A DNA stretch of 64,000 nt. Origin: Gammaproteobacteria bacterium (lineage in GTDB: Bacteria > Pseudomonadota > Gammaproteobacteria > SZUA-229). The stretch covers positions 62,001 through 126,000 of the forward strand of contig JAOULC010000005.1 in the NCBI GenBank assembly GCA_029882215.1, read 5' to 3'. Positions within the stretch are counted from its first letter, which is position 1. Every line of letters starts with the position of its first letter. Positions 28,842 through 37,658 of this stretch are shown one piece after another. The position numbers and the translations under genes are program-made. The notes below the pieces were generated by a model. The model saw only the letters and a program-made list of their open reading frames with translations. It searched no databases and had not been told where the DNA came from.

Positions 28842-30287
28842 TCACACCTTTTGACATTTATTAATTAGCTTATTAAATAAAAGCTTTTGTGAATATGCCC
28901 TGATATCAGAATCAAAAAAGAATAAGCCTGATAAAAACAGAACAACTAAGAACAGCTTTATAGCAAGCTGACTGGCAATTAATCCAGGCTGCATAAAAAA
29001 TACAGGCAGACTGAATACAACTGCTACAAATATAACAATCATGCTTCTAATATGCTTGTAATGAACTACCATATAGTTTACTGCAAGTTTAAGCGTAAGA
29101 ACGGCAATTAATGCATTTGTAACCAACATACCCAGACCACCACCCATAATTCCGAATGTTTTGATTAAAAAATACATAGCGAAGATATTAAAAACAGCCG
29201 AAATCATTGTAATATTAAGAATCGATCCCGTTTTTTTCTGAATCAATATTGGCGTCTGAAAATTGTAAGCCATTATTTGAAACACAACGGACAATGTAAG
29301 TGGCAAGATAAACTGATGAGCCTCATGGTAATCAACCGTCGCCAGAGAATAAATCACCTCTTGAGAAAATAGATTGATCGGCACCATGACAATACAAGCC
29401 AAAACTATTGAAAGATAACTAACTCGAGAGTACTGTTCACCAGCATCTTCATCATTCATAATAGAGAACCTGTATGGGCCGTAGGCCTTCTGAAAAGGTT
29501 CGTAGATTGAATAAGATAAAATTAGCGCGAACTTAGAGGCCAGCGCATATATGCCAACAGCAGCATAACCTATAATTTCCTTTAGAAAAATCTTATCACT
29601 GTTGACAATGACAACACCGAGCAAAGACGAGCCCGCTATTGGTAAAGAGTAGCGCAGCATCGGAAAGACAACAGCCTTCTCATAGCGAAATCCACAATTT
29701 TTTACAACAAGAGAAATCAAGTATAACCATATGGACAGAAGTCCAATCATATTAGCGTATAAGACACCATCGATCTTCATATCCATGTAGCTAAGTGCAA
29801 CAATACTAATGGACACCTGCAAGATAAGTTTCCCAAACGAAACAATAATAAAAGTCAGTGCCCTGTCGGATGCACGGAGGTAGGCATAGAAGATCTCATT
29901 CAATAATTCTATATAGATAATTACAACCAATAGTCTTATATAATAATCACCATTAACGACCTCAAGCGTATATCCATTAATATAACCAGAAAAGTAATAA
30001 ACTAAAAACAATATCGGAACAGCGTAAAATGATATCAGATAGAATGAAGTTACTATAACTCGCCCACGAGCATCATCTGCTCTGTCGAAGTAAAAACGCA
30101 ATGTAGTATGTGCCAGACCAGCCCCAAGAATAATAGCCACAAAAGCGCTAACAGAGTAGGAAAACTCCAGTACACCATATTCCTCAACTGACAACATCTT
30201 TGTATATAGCGGCAATAACAGAAAGCCGCCCACACGATTTAGTATGTTACCTATGAAATATATGACACTATTCTTAAGCAGATTCAT
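28842..30287 (-). CDS. Polysaccharide flippase (Wzx, MOP superfamily)
   Basis: 481 residues with about 13-14 hydrophobic segments spread evenly, as in Wzx/RfbX proteins. The start, NSVIYFIGNILNRVGGFLLLPLYTKML, is the typical amphipathic first helix with its conserved Arg and Pro. A mid-protein SLPIAGSSLLGVV and NSDKIFLKE pattern fits the second half of the fold. It should move undecaprenyl-linked repeat units to the periplasmic side for polymerisation. It overlaps the upstream APH-like gene by 14 bases and precedes wecB. Confidence 0.9.
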   Translation of the reverse strand: MNLLKNSVIYFIGNILNRVGGFLLLPLYTKMLSVEEYGVLEFSYSVSAFVAIILGAGLAHTTLRFYFDRADDARGRVIVTSFYLISFYAVPILFLVYYFSGYINGYTLEVVNGDYYIRLLVVIIYIELLNEIFYAYLRASDRALTFIIVSFGKLILQVSISIVALSYMDMKIDGVLYANMIGLLSIWLYLISLVVKNCGFRYEKAVVFPMLRYSLPIAGSSLLGVVIVNSDKIFLKEIIGYAAVGIYALASKFALILSYSIYEPFQKAYGPYRFSIMNDEDAGEQYSRVSYLSIVLACIVMVPINLFSQEVIYSLATVDYHEAHQFILPLTLSVVFQIMAYNFQTPILIQKKTGSILNITMISAVFNIFAMYFLIKTFGIMGGGLGMLVTNALIAVLTLKLAVNYMVVHYKHIRSMIVIFVAVVFSLPVFFMQPGLIASQLAIKLFLVVLFLSGLFFFDSDIRAYSQKLLFNKLINKCQKV

Positions 30288-31818
30288 ATTTCAAATGACT
30301 TATAATCGCAGACAAAACATCATCAACCATGGAATTTACCCAGAGAATATTATCGACGTTTTTGTCACCAAATCTGTGAACCAGTAACATCACCCAGAAT
30401 ATGACTCTAAGAAACTCGAACTGCTGATGACTTATATTCATTTTATTCATTAATAAAGTGAAATAGCGGGAAATATAACCATCAACATGCCATGGTAAAA
30501 TATATGATTTGTAAACCTCACTGATATCCATTTGCTTGGTTTTTGACAAATAATAGAGAATAAATGTTAACTGGTCGTAGAGTGGTAAGCAATTATCAAA
30601 ACAGTGATCCCAGTCTATTAAACTAACAACCTCATCTCCTTCGAATAATATATTTCCAAGCTTATAATCGCCATGAGCAGGCATAACTCTGTAATTATCG
30701 CTTTTATCTAGAACTGTTATTAATGCTTGATACAAAGTCGAAATAAGTTGTTTCTTTCCGGGATATACTTCTAACAAACATGATCGCAAAGGTTCAAGCA
30801 GTGAAGTTTCAATATATTCGGCATTACATTCTTTACTTTGACTTAATTGATACCTAAACCACTTTTCATTAGCTCGGCGGAAAACCCTGCCTTTGCTGCG
30901 GCCAATGTATATTACTTCTTTTCCCTTCACTTTGGTTTCGATAGTATATTCGAAGCCATTGTACGAATACTCACTAATAATCTCAGGAAGATCCAATCCG
31001 GGAACCATTCTGTTATATCGTTTTAATGCTGAGCTATTTATCTTTGCATACTTCACACTGAGCTGTGAAAGAAATAACCTCAGCACATACTGATTATCAT
31101 TCTGGTCAGAAAATATAACTACCTGAACACCAAAATTACCGGCAACAATCCTTTGGACCGTTACACTAACTTTTGGTTTACTTGAAAAAAACGGATCGCA
31201 ACGTATCAAATCTTTAAAAAGACTATCATCCTTCTTTTGCACACACAGTAACGCTCCTGCCCAGAAATAGCCACCTACAGTAGTGTATAATAATTTCTCT
31301 CTGATGCCTCGTAAAAAATCACCGACAACCTTTTGATCTCTATTGACACTCTTGACGTTATAAATTTCCGGTAAAGGCTTGAGATCATCATTAAATAAGA
31401 AGCGAGACAAGAACATAGTGGCAACTTCAGGAGTAACGTCCCGCATCATGTTACGCATATAGGAAACACTTAATGCATGATCATTTTTTCTTGTCAAAAA
31501 ACCTTTATAATAGTATCGGTTATTCTCAAGAACAATTAATACCCCGTTATCTGCTAAGTAACTCATGAAATGAACAAGAAGGTCAGAACCTGAGTGATCC
31601 ACCAACTTCTTTAGACTCCTGTCTATAACTATCAGATCATAAGTGGTAGTCGCTGAATCCAGAAGATTAAAAGTAAAGTCAGACACTTCAACACATCGTA
31701 GCCGCTTATAGTATTCAGATAATGTTTTGGACAGGTTTCTGCTATCATTTGATATCAATAGAACATTTTCAACACTAGGGCCAGCCAGCGATTGCCAGAA
31801 TAAATAATTATGATTCAT
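30274..31818 (-). CDS. Methyltransferase-like domain fused to aminoglycoside-phosphotransferase-like kinase
   Basis: 514 residues with two parts. Residues about 15-120 look like a Rossmann methyltransferase (VENVLLISNDSR, TYDLIVIDRSLKKL, LADNGVLIVLENN) but the SAM-binding glycine loop is not clear, so it may be inactive. Residues about 210-470 look like an APH-fold small-molecule kinase: MPAHGDYKLGNILF supplies the catalytic Asp and Asn, and VSLIDWDHC the metal Asp. APH-like kinases in polysaccharide loci may phosphorylate sugars or lipid carriers, but no substrate is known here. The gene overlaps wzx by 14 bases. Confidence 0.65.
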   Translation of the reverse strand: MNHNYLFWQSLAGPSVENVLLISNDSRNLSKTLSEYYKRLRCVEVSDFTFNLLDSATTTYDLIVIDRSLKKLVDHSGSDLLVHFMSYLADNGVLIVLENNRYYYKGFLTRKNDHALSVSYMRNMMRDVTPEVATMFLSRFLFNDDLKPLPEIYNVKSVNRDQKVVGDFLRGIREKLLYTTVGGYFWAGALLCVQKKDDSLFKDLIRCDPFFSSKPKVSVTVQRIVAGNFGVQVVIFSDQNDNQYVLRLFLSQLSVKYAKINSSALKRYNRMVPGLDLPEIISEYSYNGFEYTIETKVKGKEVIYIGRSKGRVFRRANEKWFRYQLSQSKECNAEYIETSLLEPLRSCLLEVYPGKKQLISTLYQALITVLDKSDNYRVMPAHGDYKLGNILFEGDEVVSLIDWDHCFDNCLPLYDQLTFILYYLSKTKQMDISEVYKSYILPWHVDGYISRYFTLLMNKMNISHQQFEFLRVIFWVMLLVHRFGDKNVDNILWVNSMVDDVLSAIISHLKYESA

Positions 31819-31913
31819 ATTGCTAGCGACAGACCTGGTAAAGCAAAGATACGAATTTGTTTTTTCTAATACAGAACCAAGTCTTCAAATTTTATTCCCA
31901 TACACTGACTTAT

Positions 31914-32061
31914 TGATTATATTAGCCGGATTTACCAAACACACCAGAACACTATCCATTGTTTTGGTGCTCACACCCAAGCCTGCTACATAGTTATTGA
32001 TCTGAACACCTTACCAGAAGATATAGAACGTATTCTAGCAACCAAAGAATTTATGAAATAG
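31914..32061 (+). pseudogene. Possible gene remnant, open frame without start
   Basis: A 48-codon frame, open after an in-frame stop and closed by TAG at 32059-32061, reads like the end of a real protein, including ACYIVIDLNTLPEDIERIL. The strand-then-helix pattern is reminiscent of a small regulatory (ACT-like) domain, but I cannot support a family. No start codon or ribosome site is present. It lies between the end of the APH-like gene and the stop of the XrtA ATPase gene. It may be chance. Confidence 0.2.
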
Positions 32062-32073
32062 TTCTCCTAGTAA

Positions 32074-33078
32074 TCATTCTGATTTACCCTTCTCCTCGAG
32101 TACATTTGCTATTCTTTTTAACTGCCGCGCAATTTCCACTAATGCCAGCGAGCTTATTTTTGAAGAGTCTTTATCATACTCAGTTGAGTAGTCATCACCA
32201 CCCGATGACTCATCCATCAACTCATCAACAGATATATTACGAAACTCACTACGATCTTTGCGTGACTTACTAGCAAACTCCGGCCATTGCAACTCTTCAA
32301 CAGCAGTGTCTATCACCTCTTGACTTACAACATTAACATTGTCGGCATATGAGCAAGTAAGTGCAGTATCGCATAATGTATTAATTAGGCGCGGAGTTCC
32401 TCCGGTATATTTATAGATAGTATCAAACACATCCTCAAACAAATCCTTATCTGATCCAGCAATATTGACTCTATGCTCAACATATTTTCTGGTTTCTTCT
32501 TTTGTTAACGTTCTCATATGATAGCGAAGACTAATGCGCTGCAATAGCTGCTCCATATCAGCACCTTCAAGCGCTGCGTTCAGCTCTGGCTGACCAACCA
32601 AGATAACGTGGAGAATCTTCTCCTTTTGGGTTTCAACACCCGACAACATGCATATCTCCTCAAGTACTTTCTTGGAGAGATTCTGCGCATCATCTACGAT
32701 TAAGACTACCCGTTTGTTATTCATATAACTATCAACGAGATACTGATTCAGCATATTCAGCAGCTCAACTTTCTTTGCACTGAATGGATTCATGCCAAAT
32801 TCAACAAGAACTGACTGCAGAAATTCAACATCATCTAGCTGGGTCTGAAAAATCTTAGCTACATTTATATTCACATCCATTTCAGACAACAATTTTTGTA
32901 TCAGAGTTGTTTTCCCTGAACCGATTTCACCGGTTATAACAACAAACCCCTCCTGATTAAAAACAGCATATTCCATATATGATATTGCTCTGGAATGTGC
33001 TGGACTCATGTATAAAAAGTCTGTATCAGGGGTCAATCTAAAAGGAAAGTCCTTAAGGTTAAAATGGTCTAAATACAT
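32074..33078 (-). CDS. XrtA-associated AAA ATPase (ExeA/GspA-like)
   Basis: 334 residues. It opens with YLDHFNLKDFPFRLTPD, the shared start of ExeA-type ATPases. Walker A is TGEIGSGKTT (about residues 49-58), Walker B LIVDDAQNL (126-134), and an arginine-finger region LLQRISLRYHMR follows. The C-terminus has an acidic, charged tail of about 60 residues. Proteins of this kind are a constant part of XrtA/PEP-CTERM exopolysaccharide loci and probably power assembly or export at the inner membrane. It lies 6 bases after the outer-membrane protein gene in one operon. Confidence 0.88.
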   Translation of the reverse strand: MYLDHFNLKDFPFRLTPDTDFLYMSPAHSRAISYMEYAVFNQEGFVVITGEIGSGKTTLIQKLLSEMDVNINVAKIFQTQLDDVEFLQSVLVEFGMNPFSAKKVELLNMLNQYLVDSYMNNKRVVLIVDDAQNLSKKVLEEICMLSGVETQKEKILHVILVGQPELNAALEGADMEQLLQRISLRYHMRTLTKEETRKYVEHRVNIAGSDKDLFEDVFDTIYKYTGGTPRLINTLCDTALTCSYADNVNVVSQEVIDTAVEELQWPEFASKSRKDRSEFRNISVDELMDESSGGDDYSTEYDKDSSKISSLALVEIARQLKRIANVLEEKGKSE

Positions 33079-33084
33079 AATATC

Positions 33085-34329
33085 TTACCTTGAAATAGAA
33101 AACGTAAAGCCAATACGTTTATCATTATACTGATACTGAGCAATAGTACTCACCACAATCTCTTCACTCAAAAAACCTACAAAGGACATTTTATTATTAA
33201 GCCTTTTTATATAACTAAGTTTTGACGTGTACATATTATTTTGGTAATTCTGCAAACTACCTGAGTCAATCTGATTTTCCGAGTCAATATAACTGAGATC
33301 CAACCTACTTTTATCCGATATATTGATGTACATAGTAAATGTCTTGGTGAGTCTGATATCTTCATCATCCTCAACTGTATCTTCTCTTACCTTTTCTTCA
33401 AGTCTCAGATCATAACCCGTAGTGATACCGTTCGTTTGATAATTAATAGATGATACTTTTTCGATATACACACCGTTTAGCGGTGTACCCAGTGAATCTA
33501 TAGCATTATTGTTATCCGACAAAGTCTTTGCATAACCCAAACTTATATTACTTAGTCTGGTTGTTTTCCTTTTATACAGAAAAGATGAGGTTGTGTAGTC
33601 GTTTCCAGCATCACCACTTAACGCCGACTTGCCAAAAAAAACATCAAATGCATCAACTCTTTTTGAATACTTAAAGCCGACACCTAGTGTTGACTGATCA
33701 TAATCATTTAACAGACTGTTACTCTCATAAGACACTACCTTGGTTGTGTACTTGAGATACAATTCTTTACCAGCAGACATATTCCTAGACCAGATTAAGT
33801 TTGTAATAACGCTAGAGTTATCATTATCTGTCTCGCTATAATCATAAGCGTAAACATAAGAACTTAACTTAAGTGAATTCCCGGAAACCTCCCAGTCAAA
33901 CACAGGCCCCGTAACAAGTTCATTCACATCCTGAATATTATTTTCATTAAAGTTCAACGATGTATCAATCCTTGTTTGCGAAAATGTATCCCGTAAATAC
34001 CAGGAATACCGCCCCTTTCTTATTATCCAGTTTGCATCCGTCTTTAACGAACTTCTTGTAACATCACTGGCATAGTTGTTGACAAAATCCATATAATTGA
34101 TGTTAATTTCCAGATTTGCAGTTAAACCTGCCGCATCTTCATTAACCTTCAAATAGATACCTGTTATGCTGATGCTTTCTTCTACAGGAACCGTTGCTCC
34201 TGAACCATCCTCAGGTACTTTTAGAATATTTGATGTGGTTTCGTACGACTGCTTAGCCCCTGCATCTAGCACCAGAGCCTGTAAATCCCCCCAAAATAAC
34301 AACAAAGAAACCAATAAAAATATTTTCAT
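33085..34329 (-). CDS. XrtA-locus outer-membrane beta-barrel protein
   Basis: 414 residues with a signal peptide (MKIFLLVSLLLFWGDLQA). The rest is built of alternating amphipathic strands with many Tyr, Ser, Asn and Asp residues, ending in KRIGFTFSISR with an aromatic close to the end, which is a typical outer-membrane barrel. Its place between the BY-kinase-like and the ATPase gene matches the outer-membrane protein of XrtA-type EPS loci. Its role is unknown; it may form part of the export channel or a surface anchor for the polymer. Confidence 0.78.
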   Translation of the reverse strand: MKIFLLVSLLLFWGDLQALVLDAGAKQSYETTSNILKVPEDGSGATVPVEESISITGIYLKVNEDAAGLTANLEININYMDFVNNYASDVTRSSLKTDANWIIRKGRYSWYLRDTFSQTRIDTSLNFNENNIQDVNELVTGPVFDWEVSGNSLKLSSYVYAYDYSETDNDNSSVITNLIWSRNMSAGKELYLKYTTKVVSYESNSLLNDYDQSTLGVGFKYSKRVDAFDVFFGKSALSGDAGNDYTTSSFLYKRKTTRLSNISLGYAKTLSDNNNAIDSLGTPLNGVYIEKVSSINYQTNGITTGYDLRLEEKVREDTVEDDEDIRLTKTFTMYINISDKSRLDLSYIDSENQIDSGSLQNYQNNMYTSKLSYIKRLNNKMSFVGFLSEEIVVSTIAQYQYNDKRIGFTFSISR

Positions 34330-34357
34330 ACGAATAAGAACACATCAAAAACTGAGA

Positions 34358-35188
34358 TCACACCCACTCAGGCACATCATTCATAACCACACCAATTAGC
34401 TTGGATTTATCTATCCTCTTTAACGTATTTTCAAGGTCTTTCTTCTTTACCTTTCCATACGGCACAGCTACAACAACATAATCAACAAGATCGATCAGGA
34501 TACTGGTATCAACCGACTCACTCACCGCTGGTGAATTAAGCACAACATAACGATCCTGATAGCGCTCAACAAGACCATCCAGTAACATTTTCATTCTAAG
34601 CGTGGTAAAACTTTCACTTGATCTGCCAGCATTTAAACCTGATGGAATAACGCGCAGTCTTTTTATCCCTACATCTTTGATAATATCGACAACCTCTGCA
34701 TTACCATCAAGAAAATCAAGCAGGCCGTACTCATAGTCAAGATCCAGCATTGTATCAAGAGTGTCCGACTGAAAATCACAATCTACAACCAGAGATGTCT
34801 TGGTCTCATCAAATGAAAAGGCAGCCCCCATATTCATTGATACAAACGAACTATCTACACCATCTCCACATGATGTCACTAAGACAATAAAGTTCTCGTC
34901 CTTAGACTTCTGCAGCAGCTGGGTTCGTAAATAACGAAAACTATCGGTAACACTCGACTTTTCTGAACCAGGACGAATAATCTTTTGACTCAGTAGTTTT
35001 TCATCATCGATCGTAACATTTTCTTTCATTAGCTTAATTAACGATGAAGATGATGATTGCTTAACCACACTGATAGCACCACCAGTGACAGCTGTTGGAG
35101 TTTGCACTTCCCCATCACTTGATGCAGATATAAGCTGGTTAGATCTGCTTTCCTTGGCTTTTCTTAATGCCTCTTCAATTCTACTCAC
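34358..35188 (-). CDS. XrtA-type BY-kinase-like protein with degenerate nucleotide site
   Basis: 276 residues, clearly of the CpsD/Wzc-kinase fold: N-terminal MSRIEEALRKAKESR helix, SFRYLRTQLL before the first strand, a Walker A' SLVVDCDFQ (132-140) and the GLLDFLDG segment. The P-loop, however, reads TSCGDGVDSS (105-114), with no Lys, and the Walker B strand is VVLNSP (215-220), with Asn in place of the catalytic Asp. No C-terminal Tyr cluster is present. It probably no longer phosphorylates and may act as a structural partner of the chain-length protein, whose start overlaps its end by one base (35188). Confidence 0.8.
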   Translation of the reverse strand: MSRIEEALRKAKESRSNQLISASSDGEVQTPTAVTGGAISVVKQSSSSSLIKLMKENVTIDDEKLLSQKIIRPGSEKSSVTDSFRYLRTQLLQKSKDENFIVLVTSCGDGVDSSFVSMNMGAAFSFDETKTSLVVDCDFQSDTLDTMLDLDYEYGLLDFLDGNAEVVDIIKDVGIKRLRVIPSGLNAGRSSESFTTLRMKMLLDGLVERYQDRYVVLNSPAVSESVDTSILIDLVDYVVVAVPYGKVKKKDLENTLKRIDKSKLIGVVMNDVPEWV

Positions 35189-36741
35189 TAGATTTTACCC
35201 ATTAACTTAAGACTACTGGCAGCTATGTAAATAACAACCACAAGAGATAAAACAACTATTAATACGCGATAATTATTATGCAAAGCGCTCCTGTCCCGAT
35301 CCGTCCAGTAATGCGGGATTTCTGCTAAAACTGGCACACCCAACTCTTCAGTTATACTGTTAGCAGACCTTACTTTCCCATCCAGTTGTATCAAGCCAAA
35401 CACAACACCAACAGGTATAATGATTCCCAACAGGATTCCAAGAATCAGAAAATGCATAAAGCGTATACCAAAAGGTCTGATCGGCATTTTTGCACTTTCG
35501 AGAATGGTAAATGTAGAACCTTTTTGTTGTGAATCAAGACTCCTTGATATTCTGGCATTCTCTCTTCTTTTTAATAAATCCTGATATATCCCCTGATTTA
35601 CATCATAATCTCGGGTTAATGTTTGCATCATTGAGTCCCCTTCCTCAATACGCCGCATACGGTCAAACTCGGCATCTAGCAAGGTCTTCATTTCTTCTAA
35701 GCGGGCTTCAAGTGTGGCAATTTCAGTTTCTGTTTCCGACAGACTTGATCGCAGTTGCTGATAAATGGGATTGGTTGCTATTGAACTATCAAGATAGGTT
35801 TTTCCTTCTTTTCTAGCATTTCGTATGGCCTCATCCCTCGCCTTCACCTCTGACTCTAATATTGCCTTCATATCAGCAATATGATGAGTTATCCTGACAA
35901 CATCAGGATAAGTTGGTGTATAAGTTAGCAAGAGTGTTTCAAGCTGATTTTCCATTTCAGTTATCTTAACTCGGTATTTACCTTCCTTTGACTGGCTTAT
36001 CGTCATTGCCGCCTCACCAGAGAGCTGTCTTTGAAACGATTTTTTTCTAATCTGAGCTTCTCTAAGAGCCAATTTTGTATTTTCATATTTAAGCTTGAGA
36101 TTAGTGACTCGCTCGGTTACTTTTTCCTGCGTACCAGGCCTTGCATCCGGGTTATCTGTAACAAAACGTTTTATTTTTTCGTCAACAGAAGTCAGTTTAT
36201 CCAAATACTCTGAAGCCTGTTTTTCAATAAACTCATAGGCTGAACGGCTTTCTTCAACTTTGTTTGTTTTTCCTATATCTACAAACAGTTCCGCCATGTT
36301 TTTCGTGGTCAAATATACCCGGTTAGGATCCGCATCGGTGAATTCAATTTTTATTAAACTGTCACCTACTTTATTAATCTCGGTTCTTTGTTTAATCGAA
36401 TCAATGATATTTTCCCTTTCAACGGCATCAGGGCCTTTTTCCAGCCAGCCACTGTACTCAAGAACCTGATCTATGATTTTAGTACCGAGAATGATTTGTT
36501 TGGCATTTTTCGCAATATCTTTAGACTCAGCTGTAACAGCTGTACCTTTCATTAAAGGTGTTATTACATTTCTATTATCTACATATATTAAAGACTCGGC
36601 ACGGTAACGTTTTGGCCAGTTAACACCCACCATCATCGTTAACAGACTGATGATACAAAAGACAATTACGATTTTATTACGATGCCGGAAACTATCCTTT
36701 ATCGTTAAACTAATCAGCTCCTGAGTTGAATATTGAATCAT
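35188..36741 (-). CDS. Polysaccharide chain-length determinant / polysaccharide co-polymerase (Wzz/Wzc-type)
   Basis: 517 residues. A first membrane helix (about 25-45) is followed by a Wzz domain (VNWPKRYRAESLIYVDNRN), a long periplasmic coiled-coil rich in Glu, Lys and Arg (about 160-400), the family motif ESAKMPIRPFG before the second helix (about 425-448), and a third hydrophobic stretch near the C-terminus (about 493-512). This is the XrtA-locus chain-length protein. It should set polymer length together with the kinase-like protein encoded next to it. The first gene of the operon (Wza-like) ends 10 bases upstream. Confidence 0.9.
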   Translation of the reverse strand: MIQYSTQELISLTIKDSFRHRNKIVIVFCIISLLTMMVGVNWPKRYRAESLIYVDNRNVITPLMKGTAVTAESKDIAKNAKQIILGTKIIDQVLEYSGWLEKGPDAVERENIIDSIKQRTEINKVGDSLIKIEFTDADPNRVYLTTKNMAELFVDIGKTNKVEESRSAYEFIEKQASEYLDKLTSVDEKIKRFVTDNPDARPGTQEKVTERVTNLKLKYENTKLALREAQIRKKSFQRQLSGEAAMTISQSKEGKYRVKITEMENQLETLLLTYTPTYPDVVRITHHIADMKAILESEVKARDEAIRNARKEGKTYLDSSIATNPIYQQLRSSLSETETEIATLEARLEEMKTLLDAEFDRMRRIEEGDSMMQTLTRDYDVNQGIYQDLLKRRENARISRSLDSQQKGSTFTILESAKMPIRPFGIRFMHFLILGILLGIIIPVGVVFGLIQLDGKVRSANSITEELGVPVLAEIPHYWTDRDRSALHNNYRVLIVVLSLVVVIYIAASSLKLMGKI

Positions 36742-36750
36742 TATATTTCC

Positions 36751-37377
36751 TTAAAATAGTCTTTCCGGGACGGTAACAATATCCCCAGCCCTTAACATAA
36801 TATTTGTCTCAAGCTCGCCATCAAATAAGATATCATCGAGATATATTGGAATAACAATGGTTGAATTATTTTCTTTTCGATAGACCTTAGTTCTGTTTCC
36901 TGCAGCAAAATCATTAACCCCGCCGGCTGATAAAACCGCATCCAGAACCGTCATTCCCTGCCTGTATTTAATTGAAATTTGATTTCGCACAGCACCTGTC
37001 ACCCGTAAACGCGTCAAAAACTCATGACTCCGTAGGTCGGTAATAATAACGGTAACCTGTGGATCTCTGATGTACTTCGCTAGTTTTTTGGTGATGTTCT
37101 TAGATACCTCCTCAGAAGTTAAACCACCCGCCAGCACATCACCAACTAAAGGCACTGATATCTTACCGTCAGGTCTCACCGGCACAGTGACATTTAAGTC
37201 AGCATTTCTCCAGACATTTACAGCCAAAACATCATCGACACCGATGTGATAATCAGGGATAGAGTGGCTTACAGTCTCAGGAATGTAGTCACTGACTACA
37301 GTCAGGTCATTATTAGAACAAGCAGTAATAAGATAAATCAGAACTGATAAAAACGAAAGATGTAAAGAAAACTTCAC
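36751..37377 (-). CDS. Polysaccharide export lipoprotein (Wza-like, XrtA type)
   Basis: 208 residues from a GTG start with GGAG ten bases upstream. The signal ends in a lipobox (LITACS, Cys20). The Poly_export domain follows: YHIGVDDVLAVNVWRN, VPVRPDGKISVPLVGDV, and an SLBB repeat with VTGAVRNQ, GMTVLDAVLSAGG and LRAGDIVTVPE. It is about half the length of Wza, as usual for XrtA loci. It should sit in the outer membrane as the export gate. It is the first gene of the five-gene core operon, which reads from about 37.4 kb down to 32.1 kb. Confidence 0.92.
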   Translation of the reverse strand: MKFSLHLSFLSVLIYLITACSNNDLTVVSDYIPETVSHSIPDYHIGVDDVLAVNVWRNADLNVTVPVRPDGKISVPLVGDVLAGGLTSEEVSKNITKKLAKYIRDPQVTVIITDLRSHEFLTRLRVTGAVRNQISIKYRQGMTVLDAVLSAGGVNDFAAGNRTKVYRKENNSTIVIPIYLDDILFDGELETNIMLRAGDIVTVPERLF

Positions 37378-37658
37378 GAAACAAATACTCCATTATATTA
37401 GTATATAGCTAAAACCTAACCCACTATATTGTTGGTCAATGCATAGTAACCAATCTAGCCCGATATTCTATCCGACAAAGCGCTATTAGGTAAGAACTTA
37501 TAAAATCTATTATACAAAAATGTGAACCATATTAATTAAATCTAATTCTATGTGTCAAATATTCTGACACCCTACAACAGAACGCCGACCATTCCTTCAA
37601 TTACAGACATTAATAATATAAAATAGGCGCGATTATTTAACTAACACTGTAGGCTTTT

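Noticed and set aside
37392-37397. TATAAT hexamer just before the Wza-like gene
   Set aside because: It would put the transcript start almost on the GTG and has no good -35; it overlaps the ribosome-site region.
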